Assembly (NCBI GenBank): GCA_028023455.1
Contig: JAQFVV010012400.1
Location: 17,353,490 to 17,417,489, forward strand
Origin: Epiperipatus broadwayi
Taxonomy: Eukaryota; Onychophora; Udeonychophora; Euonychophora; Peripatidae
Length of the DNA: 64,000 bases
Direction of reading: 5' to 3'
The notes under the pieces were generated by a model, which saw nothing but the letters and a program-made list of their open reading frames with translations, was not told the origin of the DNA and made no database searches. Positions 25,306-35,736 of the stretch are shown here, one piece after another. A program made the position numbers and the translations under genes. Within the stretch, counting starts at the first letter, position 1; each line of letters begins with the position of its first letter.

Positions 25306-26062
25306 CATCATTTTCCAACATTGACAAATGCTAAGCAAGATGGTATTGGCATTTCTTCAGAAACCTATGTAATTATTTTAAATTATTTAGGCACCTTATT
25401 GAAAGAATTTAAAAAGTATATTTCAAGATTTACGAAATATTAAGAATTATCTTTTGCTTATAGAAAATCCCTGGCACTTAGAAATAGCAACTATTACACA
25501 ATTAGCTGCATTTGGACATGATTAGGTTAAGCTATTTAACGAATTTGTTGAATTTAAAAATGACACAAATTTGGAAGCCATTTTTAAAGAGAAAAGGGAG
25601 GGAAAGGAGCATATGGAATTTTGGAAATTAGTGCCTGAAAAATATAAAACTGTCAAAAAGTGTGCACAAATGTTGCTCACATTGTTTGCATCAATATATC
25701 TTTGTGAATCATCTTATTCGAAAATGAAATATGTAAAGAATGTGCATAGAAACAGACTTACTGATTTACACCTTGATGATACATTAAGAGTAGCATGTAG
25801 CACATATAAACCAGATTTATGTAAAATTGTTAAAAGTTTATCACAATATCAAAACTCACACTGATATTTAAATAAATGTTTATATCAAAGTGTTTGCGTT
25901 ATGTTAATTCTAAGATATAGTAAAGTGATCCACAAGCTGTGGCATGCATGAATTGAGAAGTCAGACTTTTTTTTTTACATGACACCAATTGGTTGCCACG
26001 GCCCGCTTAATGTAGCACACAAATGTATGTGGCCCAGGAAAGAAAAAGATTGAGTATCTCTG
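25306..26062 (+). mobile_element. hAT transposon 3' fragment with terminal inverted repeat
   Basis: It contains the end of a hAT transposase frame, a short AT-rich 3' region and a right terminus, AAAAAGATTGAGTATCTCTG, ending at 26062. That terminus resembles the CAGNGGTTCTCAANCTTT-type ends of Charlie-like hAT elements in reverse complement. ATTTAGAC (26063-26070) would be one copy of the 8-bp target duplication. The left end is missing: RTE sequence adjoins directly. Confidence 0.6.
25345..25864 (+). pseudogene. hAT transposase C-terminus (ZBED5/SCAND3-like)
   Basis: The open piece 25571-25864 carries the hAT dimerisation region: EFWKLVPEKYKTVKKCAQ, then LLTLFASIYLCESSYSKMKY and RNRLTDLHLDDTLRVACS. 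This is the signature of the ZBED5/SCAND3/GTF2IRD2-type lineage, whose transposases act by cut and paste. Upstream (LLKEFKKYISRF, then ENPWHLEIAT, then LFNEFVEFKND) the same protein continues in shifted frames. With its N-terminal two thirds absent it is non-functional. Confidence 0.75.
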
Positions 26063-26070
26063 ATTTAGAC

Positions 26071-26810
26071 AATTAGAAAAAATAATAAAAATTACCCACT
26101 CACCATATTTTAAATGGATATCAGACTGATTGTAACTCTTTTACGAAAACTATATACCCCATTTTAAAGTCAATTAATAAAAGCTTAACCGGAATTTTGC
26201 AAAATACACGTTTTTGAGTCAGAATGTCTAAAATGTGTGTATCGATATCCTAATTTTTTATTTGACATTGAAAATACAATAGTTTATTTACCTTATTCAA
26301 AAGAAAAAAAAGTTATTAAAGGAAGCATTTAGGAATTGTTTCCTTTAACATTTCTGTCTTTTTTTTCGGTGACATTTACAAAAGTACATTAAAAAACTGT
26401 TGATTAAGTAAAATTAGTTTCTAGAGACTTGATCTGGAAGGGGTGTGTGTCAAAATAAGTTTTATATCTAATTAAAACACTATATTATTAGTTTTCATAG
26501 TTTTAATGGAAAAAAAAATTAACGACTTGCAAGAGGAGTAATAAACCAGTGAATAATCTTTTTTAAAATAATCTTACGTGCCCACGTTCAATAATTTAGA
26601 AATAGACTTAAGTATTATTAATATTTCATCGATGAGAGATTGTTTTTGATTGAAAGGTAGAAGGGACAAGAAGCTGACAGTAAGAGGATAAAAATGGCAA
26701 TTGAATATAAAATTATAAGGGTAATCTGGATTGATGGTGAAGCCATCTTTTTGATGATATATCAACTATTTAATATTATTAAAAAGCTTATATATTTTTC
26801 CCTTCTCTTA
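26071..26810. other. AT-rich non-coding stretch, nothing recognised
   Basis: No gene or repeat signature was identified. Confidence 0.5.
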
Positions 26811-27344
26811 CTATTTTTTAATTACTAATTTAATATTAATATTTTAATTATTATTTATAATGTAAGTGATTTATTGCGATGACTTTATATTAAAACAATT
26901 ATTTTAATATATGAATTTTTTTTCTACAGTATAGGCTTTTTCATACCTTCACTCCAATATGTAATATATAGGGGGTTTGAACTCAGACTTTCACACGACC
27001 CTCAACTATCCGCGCTATCTCATACTGCTGATACACTTGATTACACACATGTCGAAAAGATAAACAATCAGTCCAGATTATCATCTCCACACATATATAC
27101 AATCAATGCTCAGCTTATGTTAAGATAGCCAATATTCATACTTTAATGGATAGGCTTCAATCAACTCCACCCCAAAACTCTTCAGCCATCCATTTCATTG
27201 AAAATCTAATGATGGAACGCTCAAAGCCCATATTGATGCCAAACTTCTCATTTTTTAATTACTAATTTAATATTATATTTTAATTATTATTTATGATGTA
27301 AGTGATTTATTGGGAAGACTTTATATTAAAACAATTATTATATA
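26811..27344. repeat. 95-bp direct repeats flanking a 340-bp segment with a tRNA-like box
   Basis: TTTTTTAATTACTAATTTAA through ATTAAAACAATTATT occurs at about 26811-26905 and again at about 27252-27340 with only a few changes. The segment between (about 26916-27251) contains, on the minus strand, GAGTTCAAACCCC, close to an RNA polymerase III B box. It may be an unrelated tRNA-derived insert. What created the duplication is not clear. Confidence 0.5.
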
Positions 27345-27508
27345 CCACTAAACATCACATGATCACCATCTCATACTAGCACATAATTGTTGTTAAACAA
27401 GGCAAAATTTTCTCCATACAGTAGTGCCACACTGTGCTAAACAGAGTAATCAATGGATGCCAGAAGGCTTGTGCATAAAATCCCTATCTGATGCCTACTG
27501 ATCCAATA

Positions 27509-27550
27509 TCCCCAGACTAGTTTCTGGCTTGTGTCCATCATCAGTGAGGA
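27509..27550 (-). ncRNA. Hammerhead ribozyme-like motif, core intact
   Basis: Read on the minus strand in order: stem I 5' strand TCCTCA, core CTGATGA, stem II TGG/CCA closed by the loop ACACAAG, core GAAA, a minimal helix III (AC, loop TA, GT) with cleavage base C, and stem I 3' strand TGGGGA. TCCTCA and TGGGGA pair over all six positions with one G-U pair. CTGATGA, GAAA and the GUC triplet are the defining hammerhead residues. A very short helix III is known from hammerheads in Penelope-like retroelements. Weak points are the 3-bp stem II and its U-A closing pair where G-C is usual. Cleavage would fall after the C complementary to position 27515. Confidence 0.7.
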
Positions 27551-28048
27551 GCCTTGGATCTGAGAGCACTGCACCTAGATCTTAGGATCTAATGCAACCC
27601 TCCAGCCTTCACCTTTTATCTCTACTTAACTATAAAACTATGAGAATGAAATTGAAAACACAAAAATATTTTCAATCTAAGCTCAATAGCTTATATAGTC
27701 ATATGGCTCTGAACTCAGTTCAGCACCCATACATTTTGGTGTCTTTGGCTCTTTAACAACCATAGCCACCACTATCCTATTAGGCAGGATTAGTGCTAAA
27801 CCACTAAACATCACATGATCACCATCTCATACTAGCACACAATTGTTAAACTCTCTCCATACAGTAGTGCCACCCTGTGCTAAACAGAGTAATAAATGGA
27901 TGCCAGAAGGCCCCATATGACTATATAAGCTATTGAGCTTAGATTGAAAATATTCTTGTGTTTTCAATTTCATTCTCATGGTTTTGTAGTTAAGTAGAGA
28001 TAAAAGGTGGAGGCTGGAGGGTTGCATTAGTGCTCTCAGATCCAAGGC

Positions 28049-28090
28049 TCCTCATTGATGATGGCCACAAGCCAGAAACTAGTCTGGGGA
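28049..28090 (+). ncRNA. Hammerhead-like motif, core mutated
   Basis: This has the same architecture on the plus strand. Stem I is TCCTCA/TGGGGA, stem II TGGC/GCCA (four pairs here), then GAAAC, TA and GUC. The first core base is T (TTGATGA) instead of the invariant C, so self-cleavage should be lost or very weak. It is the mirror partner of the motif at 27509-27550. Confidence 0.6.
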
Positions 28091-28205
28091 TATTGGATGA
28101 GTAGGCATTAGATAGGGATTTTATGCACAAGCCTTCTGGCATCCTTGATTACTCTGTTTAGCACAGGGTGGCACTACTGTATGGAGAGAGTTTTGCCTTG
28201 TTTAA

Positions 28206-30728
28206 TTATTATATACTTGTAGATGAAAATAACAATCTTCAATAGCCCTGTGTAGAGTAACAAAAAGCCTCTTGTATTCTGTCATTATAAATATTATCTC
28301 AAAGACATTTTAAGGAGTGAGTACAATAGTGACTACTTTCAGTGGGAAAATATGGCTGGGGATAGAATTTAATGAAAAGTTGCAATTGCACAATATATTG
28401 TTTTGAAAATCCTTACTGTGAAAAAGTTAAAGATAGTGCTATATATGATTGATCAACTTTCATGCATTTGGATGAGATTTATTTCTGTGTTAGTGGGACA
28501 TATGCATGAAAATGAGTGCATGGGAAGGACTTCTTGTTAGAATAAACAGATTTGAAAAATTATAAGACTTAAGTTCTAATAATAAGTATAATCAAACACA
28601 TGAAAGTCATGAACATACTCAAATATATATTATTACTTACAAATATTCTCACTACAAAGAGTAATCCAAAGACTCACAAAATAAAGATCTGAGTGACTAT
28701 AAATGGCTGCCCTGCATTTACTTAAGGACTTATAAGAAGTGGATAACCCTGAAATATTGAGCTTCTCAGAAGTCCTTTATCTCACTCTGTCTGGAGTAAC
28801 TAATTAACCAATAGGATTTGGACAATAGTAATTAATAAAAGTTTTTTTTTTGTAAAGCAACATGTTAATCTTTTAATTACTAATCCCTTTGCAAATTGGT
28901 ATTAACATAATCCTATAATTACTCTGTATACCGATGTCTACGTTAAGGGTTATAGTACATGAATACCCTAAATTATTTTAAATAGTTAAAAACATACTTC
29001 ATATATATGTATATGTGCTTTAAAATAATTCAGTTTGCATCTAGAAAAATATTACTAACTTTGATTGCAATACATTGCACATAGCATCATAAAACATCAA
29101 ATAAGCAGAATAATGACTCTATTTGGTTGAGTGCATTGGCAGTGTGATAGACTCTATAGTTCAGGATTGCAGCTCAAATCTGTCAATTTCAGTGCTCAAA
29201 CTTCATGTGACTTCTGAGTAACAATGGCAATAATAAACTATATATATATTATCAAATTAAAAACCTAATACAAAGAAACGTTTTTTAAATTATTATTTGC
29301 TACACTGAGAATTTCTTTGCTTTTCACATTGTAAGACATATTTGGTTAAGATAAGGCCTGAAGTTAGATTCTTCCCCATTATTAATTTTATAATTCACCC
29401 CACATATTCACCATCGATTACATCAATATTTTAATGCATATCTATAAAATAAATTTTAAAGTTTATATACAGCCACTAACTTTTATATCAAATGTTTCCA
29501 TATATTTTATTTGAACAAACATTTGAAACATATATATTTATTTTTATTCGAATGTAGTATTTTATTATTTTTTTGTTGTGGGTGTATATGAATGTTTTAT
29601 TTTATTAAACCATGGAGAAAATCAGTTTGTTTTTAAATAAGTTAATAGAATATTTGGCAGAGTATTTTGTAATCGTTTACTACTAAAACATTTTTTATCA
29701 TATAAATACAGTAAAGTACTTACAAAAGTCACTGCTCATAAACAAATGTGTATATAAAAATCAAATTAAACATGTTTCCAATCTTCTAAAAAGGAAATGA
29801 ATTAATTTTGTAAATGAATATCAGATAATATTCTGATGAAGAAGAAGTTATTAATTAAGTGTTGATTTTGCTGCTAATTTTCCAGCCTTGATATCACATT
29901 CTATGTCTACAGTTTGGACAAATAATGGCGGTGTTTCATTCAGGATTGTTGAAAGAGAATGTGGTTCAATGTAAGGAAGTTCAGTCCATCACAGTGATGC
30001 TAAAAAGCGACATTTTGTAAATGCATGTTTGTTTCATTTCCACTAAATAAAATTATAGGTGGCCATTTTTCAAAATAAATATTGCCGGACTAATAATACG
30101 TAAAATCTCATTGCAAGATACGAATATGTAAGTAATTAACAGATTTTATTCCTAACATTTCCATATTGATTTTCATGAGATTTTATTTGACACATTTAAT
30201 ATGATAATGGAATTAACAATCTAAAACTAAATATAACTTCTCTGATTAAAGTAAAATTGCTTTTTTAATAACAGATGAAATTAGAATTCTTAATTTTTGT
30301 TTTAAAAAAAATATCTAAGAAAGTAAAATTAATTATTAAAAATACAGAAAGTTGGAAATTTTTGTGCAATCATACTTCTTTTTAGTTTTGAGTCAAAGAA
30401 AATATTTTAGTAATATGAGAATATTATATTAAACAATTTTTTTTAATTGTAATTTTTTTTACATCATATCATTAAAATTATCTAAAATGTTTAACATTTA
30501 ATTTACAATCTAAATGATAGAAATATTTTACTTCATAACACTTTTTTTTCCACTTTCTATTCGAATATATTATTTTTCCCAAATAAATTGATTTTCTATT
30601 TCAAACTGTCTAGCAATCTTCTTTAGAACTACAAAACATTTAAATGTATATGGCCACATAGAAACAAAATATTTTATTATAATTATATCTAAATAAACAA
30701 ATCATTACAAAAAAAAAAGATTGTTTAT
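28206..30728. other. Long AT-rich non-coding stretch, nothing recognised
   Basis: I find no transposon motif, tRNA-like box or conserved frame. The less AT-rich patch near 29.88-30.02 kb has no open frame I can interpret. Confidence 0.5.
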
Positions 30729-30780
30729 TAAGTTCTGATGAAGATCTCAAGGACAATCGAAACTGTTAACTGTCAAGAAA
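30729..30780 (+). ncRNA. Weak hammerhead-like motif
   Basis: CTGATGA (30735), then A, a GAT/ATC stem II candidate, GAAAC and GTC (30772-30774) occur in hammerhead order. There is, however, an extra A after the core, and stem I has only about two pairs (TT/AA). It resembles the CTGATGAAG..CGAAAC words seen at PLE ends and may be a decayed relic. It could also be chance in AT-rich DNA. Confidence 0.25.
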
Positions 30781-32528
30781 TGATTGTATGAGCATTGGTT
30801 TAATGATAAGAGCATTACAAATATTCATATATATTATAATTATTCATCTTAAAATTTTCATGTTAAAAATTATATCTTATTATTTTACTGAATATTTATA
30901 ATACAGTAGTGCCATAAACTATGGTATATTTTGTTTCAAATTCCCCTAGCATACAATAGAAATAGCTTATAATAGCTCACCTTTTATTGATAAACTATGA
31001 TTAGAATAGAATGCATATTATATACTATACTCTAAATATACATTACAATATATTTCAACATGCATAAACATATAGAATAGTTGCTAGGTATGTATATTGT
31101 GCATAGTGTATATAAATTAAAAGTACACACATTGCCCAGATAAATTATTATATATATATAAGTTGATGCTCATAAATTCTTTTTTTTTCAATGCACATTT
31201 TGTCCCACTGATGTAACTGGATTTGCAATAGCACACTACTTTATAAATAATATTACATTTATTGATTTTTTCAATAACATCGTTTCTATTAATAATTAAT
31301 CTACCAGTATTTAGTCCAACATTAAATGTAACATTAAAATGAGCAGAAACGAATAATGTAATTCTATTTTATACATTATTATTTATATATGGTAATGAAT
31401 CCTTATTTTTCCTTCAGTATTTTTCCTCCTCCATCTATGTGTAAGTTTATATAATGTAAATAAAATATCTTTCTTATTATATACCATCTTCAATAAATCA
31501 TTAGTATATATTCCAATATTGGATAATTTATCAATCCGAATCTTACATAAAATATTATTTCTAATAATTATATAACAATAAGTTACTTTATTCTGTGGAT
31601 AGATTTAAATCTATATTTGCTGAACATTCAGTTATTTGTAATGAAGATTTTTGCTTTGATAATATTTTTATGTTGCATGTGGAAAAGGATTTGAAAAAAA
31701 AAAAGAAAAACCAAAAAGTCATATTTTATAAACATGATAAATAACATATTAAATAAGCAATATAATTGAGTGAATATATATATAAATTATGGAATGTTGG
31801 CCATTAGTGTGGAAACGTTAGTGTTGTGTTATTTTAATGAAAAATGCTTTTTTATTGTTTAAACTTTAACTTTTAAATGCTTCTTAGGATGGTATACATT
31901 GCCCTAAGGTGGCTATAGTTAGCATTGATTTTTTATACTGGTATGTAGAATTTATTCCAAGGTATTTTGATTATATCCATATATGTTGAAATAAACATTC
32001 TCACAGGCAAAAAGTATTTTATAAATCATGTTTTTGGGATCAACTATATTTAATAAAATAAAATTGAAGTAAATATATCGATGTTTCGACAAGGTAACAC
32101 TTTCCCTCAACTAGGATGCTTTATGCATACAATTTAATAACATGTTACGCTTATATACTTATACAATTCTGAAGAAAATATATAGATTCAAAACTGTTAG
32201 CATAAAAATAAAGTAATTGCACTATTTTATATATATATAAAATATAATATAATTAACTAGAAAAAAAGAAAAGAAAAGTAGAACACTTTTATAAATACTT
32301 CAAACAAAAAACAAGAGCAGTTCCTTATCTATAGTAAGCTTGAATACAACCAAATGACAGTAGATTTAAGTCACCTCCCCCAAAATAATTTTGGGCTTTT
32401 CCCCTTATATTAATGAGGGTTGGAATTTGAAACTTAAAATAATGCAACTGACATCTGGCAACCAACTTTAATTCTATTTTACTATTTAAGATGAAAACCT
32501 GAAATGCAAAACATCTTATTGAATGACT
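30781..32528. other. AT-rich non-coding stretch, nothing firm
   Basis: On the minus strand near 32.08-32.12 kb, CCTTGTCGAAACATCGA resembles words found at PLE termini, but the rest of such a motif is absent. Nothing else was recognised. Confidence 0.45.
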
Positions 32529-32735
32529 ATAGTTAAGATTTTACTTCATTAGCGTTTGAAATAAATTAATATATATATATATATGCTCTGCGCACAAATA
32601 ATGAAGCTATTAATTGTATGTGGAATTATCAAAATTTACCGCCAAGCGCTTTCGGGACAGTTTATAATCCCATATTCATGGCGACTTGTATTTGATTAAT
32701 AATTATAATATTAATGTAAATTTTATGCAAATTCA
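32529..32735 (-). repeat. Left inverted arm of the PLE
   Basis: It is the reverse complement of 33048-33254. Both contain TTAAGATTTTACTTCATTAG, CTCTGC, GAAGCTATTAATTGTATGTG, CCGCCAAGCGCTTT and CATGGCGACTTGTATTT when read in this orientation. It joins the GIY-YIG fragment abruptly at 32735/32736. Confidence 0.85.
32638..32685 (-). ncRNA. Conserved structured-RNA candidate, PLE copy 1
   Basis: On the minus strand, an outer stem GTCGCC/GGCGGT encloses a hairpin GGGAT/GTCCC with loop TATAAACT, and GAAA follows. The same fold is kept in the copies at 33099 and 35615, including a C-to-T change here that remains pairable as G-U. It sits where other PLEs carry hammerheads, but CTGATGA is absent. Confidence 0.4.
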
Positions 32736-33038
32736 CCTGCCCCCAAAGAAATTGTATGGCAACATATTATGGAGACTAAAACTAATATTGCCACCAGAGT
32801 AGCTCAACACAGATACCTTTATAACAGAACTAAAACAAAGCTTGAAGGTAATTCGGTTTTCATTGAGCATGAGAGAGCCACTGGCCATGCTTTTCTACTC
32901 ACCACAGCCAGTGTCATTTGCTCTGAAACAAACGACATCAAATGTAAAGTCAGGGAAGCTTACTACATTTTAAGTGACCCATCAGCAATCAACAGAAGAG
33001 AGGCCTGCTTTTCTCTATCTCAAAAATGGTCTACGTAA
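32736..33038 (+). pseudogene. Truncated PLE GIY-YIG endonuclease fragment
   Basis: It begins at the CPQRNC residues of the GIY-YIG domain and runs to the ORF stop (ETKTNIATRVAQHRYLY, EHERATGHAF, AINRREACFSLSQ). It nearly duplicates the C-terminal end of 34814-35554, with a one-base deletion after TATGGAGA that breaks the frame. The GIY half of the domain is missing, so it cannot be active. It represents the end of an upstream tandem copy. Confidence 0.85.
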
Positions 33039-33047
33039 CATCTGCAT

Positions 33048-33254
33048 ATGAATTTGCATAAAATTTACATTAATATTATAGTTATTAATAAAATACAAGT
33101 CGCCATGAATATGGGACTATAAACTGTCCCAAAAGCGCTTGGCGGTAAATTTTAATAATTCCACATACAATTAATAGCTTCATTATCTGTATGCAGAGCA
33201 CACATATATATATATTAATTTATTTCAAACGCTAATGAAGTAAAATCTTAACTA
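33048..33254 (+). repeat. Right arm: PLE 3' UTR plus 5' leader
   Basis: It follows the first GIY-YIG fragment and leads straight into the main ORF region. It includes an AT run near 33203-33216. Its first about 165 bp recur downstream of the complete ORF at 35563-35736, whereas the leader TTTCAAACGCTAATGAAG does not recur there. Confidence 0.8.
33099..33146 (+). ncRNA. Conserved structured-RNA candidate, PLE copy 2
   Basis: Outer stem GTCGCC/GGCGGT, inner hairpin GGGAC/GTCCC with loop TATAAACT. Here the GAAA of the other copies reads AAAA. Its function is unknown. A self-cleaving or RT-recognition role is an inference from its position in the pseudo-LTR. Confidence 0.4.
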
Positions 33255-33264
33255 TTTCAATAAT

Positions 33265-35554
33265 ATGAATAATTACGCACGAGATCGGCAGCTACTTCAT
33301 ACTGGACTTTCAATTTGCACATTTCAGCAGAGAATATCTTTCTTGACGAAATGTTATCAGCATAATATTGTACCTAACTGCTGCAAAATTATTATCAACA
33401 GAACTATATTTAATTACGATAAAATTAAAATATATTTACAAAAACAACTACTCAAGTCTATCATTAAAGGATGCAAAAGGGCCTTAAAAAAAGAAACGAG
33501 AAGATGGAGCATAATTTCTGACAACTACCCAATCCCACTATTTATTACCGACAGATGCAATAGACACACAAATAGTTTGCTCAAGAAATTCAACAATAAA
33601 ATAAAATTTTTGGCAAAAAAGCAAAATATTCAATTTGATGCACTCAATTGCAACACATTTGTTAATCTTAGAACACAAACATACCGCACACGATTAAAGA
33701 GGTTTTTGAATTAGGTCCAAAATTCATAGGTGGACGCTGGAAGAATTCCAAAATGGAAATTGTTGTTGATGTCGAAGCAGCTTTAATGGACAACCCACTA
33801 AAAGAACCAATTATTGCATGGATAGCGAAAACTATAAAGAACAAGCAGTTAAATAATTATCCTAATAAATGGAACAAGAAAATTATTAACACCAATCAAT
33901 TTCTAGCTGACCATTCCATCATTTGCTTAAAAGAAGATAAGGGGAGCAGATTTGTATTAATAAATGATGATGAATATAATAATAAGATTAATACACAAAT
34001 TGAGAAATTAAAATTTGTAAATTTAAATAATTTCAATAATAGGCTTAATAGAGATAAATTCATATCTACTATACTACATATAAATCATGACAGCGTCTTT
34101 ACAAAAGCTGAATATTTTCATATATATCCGTCAACCTCCTCTCCTCCTAGAATCTTCGCTAATGTTAAGCTTTACAAACCTGATAAACCATGAAGACTGA
34201 TGATCGATTTTGAAAGGGCACACTATTTCAACATGGCAGTTTTGGTTAATTGCTGGCTTATCGACACATTAGGCTTTGGTGATTATACCATCATCATCAT
34301 TCAAGTTTGTAGAAAAAATTAAACCCGCGTTTATACCAGCAACATTCAAAATCATATCAACTGATGTTTCTGAGCTATATGGCTACATTGACCATAGACA
34401 ATCAATTGAAATAGTCACAGAGACATTAATTGCAAGAACCTGTCCACCTACATGAGCCAAACTCATCATTGAATTTTTAAAATGGCTTGATCTAAATCTA
34501 GTTGCTATTTTCAGGGATAAGTGGTTTAGCATGAATAATGGCTGGCCAATGGATCTCCCACTAAGTGGTATATTGGCAAGTGTTGTACTCGACCATTATG
34601 AGAAGCAAATACTACCCGCATTCTTCATGTCAACTCCACACATGATATACACGTTATATTGATGATACATTTATTGCAGCCTCAGAAGACATCATTACTA
34701 ATCTCCACAACAGCCTCCAGAATAAAATCAAGCTTATTTTTACTACAACTTGGGAAAACCAAGACAAACAGGTTAAATACCTTGACATATGTGTTAGTAA
34801 AAATATAGATAGGTTGGACTACCAAATTGTAGTTAAACCTTTGGAAGTATGGGGTCTGACATATCCTAATTCTTACGCACCTCACTCCCACAAACTTGCA
34901 GCTTTCTCTTCATTCTTGTTTAGAAACCATAATTTGTGCAAATACGAGGCAGATAAAAGAAAAAATCTTATCAATTATATGACAGATTTAAGAAAAATAG
35001 GACACACTCAATCATCCATCAACAGAAAAGTTAACAAATTCTTCTATAAAATAAACCATAATTACAAGAAAGAAAGCAAACCGAGAATCCTAATCCCATA
35101 CATCCACTCAACAGCTAAAGGCCCTATTAATAAACTATCAAGTGACTTTGAAGTCACTTTCCGTTCACCTCCTAACACCAATAGACTGATAAATAACACC
35201 AAAGACAGGATCAAACCTGAACTCACCCCTCAAGTTGTGTACAAAATCACCTGCCCCCAAAGAAATTGTATGGCAACATATTATGGAGAAACTAAAACTA
35301 ACATTGCCACCAGAGTAGCTCAACAAAGATACCTTTATAACAGATCTAAAACAAAGCTTGAAGGTAATTCGGTTTTCGTTGAGCATGAGAGAGCCACTGG
35401 CCATGCTTTTCTACCCACCACAGCCAGGGTCATTTGCTCTGAAACAAACGACATTAAATGTAAAGTCAGGGAAGCTTACTACATTGTAAGTGACCCATCA
35501 GCAATCAACAGAAGAGAGGCCTGCTTTTCTCTATCTCGAAAATGGACCACATAA
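33265..35554 (+). pseudogene. PLE reverse transcriptase with C-terminal GIY-YIG, frameshifted
   Basis: Three reading frames are needed. 33265-33714 is the N-terminal region (FQQRISFLTKCYQHNIVPNC). 33753-34193 carries the DKG motif (EDKGSRFVLINDDEY) and ends PPRIFANVKLYKPDKP before a stop. Decayed palm sequence follows (LSGILASVVLDHYE), and the catalytic RYIDDTF lies at 34652-34672. From there the frame is open to 35554 and contains the endonuclease. Relative to the ATG at 34814, this has VVY at residues 141-143, YYG at 156-158, Arg167, and the paired C-x4-C and H-x5-H that mark PLE endonucleases. The two frameshifts and internal stops show an inactive copy. Confidence 0.85.
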
Positions 35555-35614
35555 CATCTGCATATGAATTTGCATAAAATTTACATTAATATTATAGTTA
35601 TTAATCAAATACAA

Positions 35615-35661
35615 GTCGCCATGAATATGGGACTATAAACTGTCCCGAAAGTGCTTGGCAG
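35615..35661 (+). ncRNA. Conserved structured-RNA candidate, PLE copy 3
   Basis: Outer stem GTCGCC/GGCAGT (one pair lost compared with copy 2), hairpin GGGAC/GTCCC with loop TATAAACT, then GAAA. This is the 3' UTR copy belonging to the main ORF. Confidence 0.4.
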
Positions 35662-35736
35662 TAAATTTTGATAATTCCACATACAATTAATAGCTTCATT
35701 ATCTGTGTGCAGAGCACACATATATATATATATGGA

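Larger units (their letters stand above)
27345..28205. mobile_element. Inverted composite repeat carrying hammerhead-like motifs
   Basis: A minus-oriented copy (about 27345-27706) is followed by spacer and a second, partial minus copy (27801-27912) sharing CCACTAAACATCACATGATC. A plus-oriented copy (27913-28205) then begins. The outer copies are reverse complements over roughly 300 bp (CAGTAGTGCCAC, GATGCCAGAAGG, AAAATCCCTATCTGATGCC). A further plus-oriented copy lies at 45545-45770. It has no protein frame; the open frame at 27827-28045 is not conserved. Each full copy holds a hammerhead-like motif, so the element is probably a short non-autonomous retroelement transcribed as a self-cleaving RNA. 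Confidence 0.65.
32529..35736 (+). mobile_element. Penelope-like element (PLE) with pseudo-LTR structure
   Basis: The layout from left to right has five parts. First is an inverted arm (32529-32735). Second is a truncated copy of the GIY-YIG end of the ORF (32736-33038). Third is the 3' UTR with leader (33048-33254). Fourth is the main ORF region (33265-35554), and fifth the same 3' UTR again (35555-35736). The 3' part of the element is thus present twice in direct orientation, forming a pseudo-LTR, and the first copy is flanked by a 207-bp inverted repeat. Partial tandems and inverted 5' copies of this kind are a hallmark of PLEs. The coding frame is broken, so the copy is dead. Confidence 0.85.

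Noticed and set aside
27827-28045. 72-codon minus-strand frame in the inverted repeat
   Set aside because: It crosses the junction of two oppositely oriented repeat copies and has no counterpart in the other copies.
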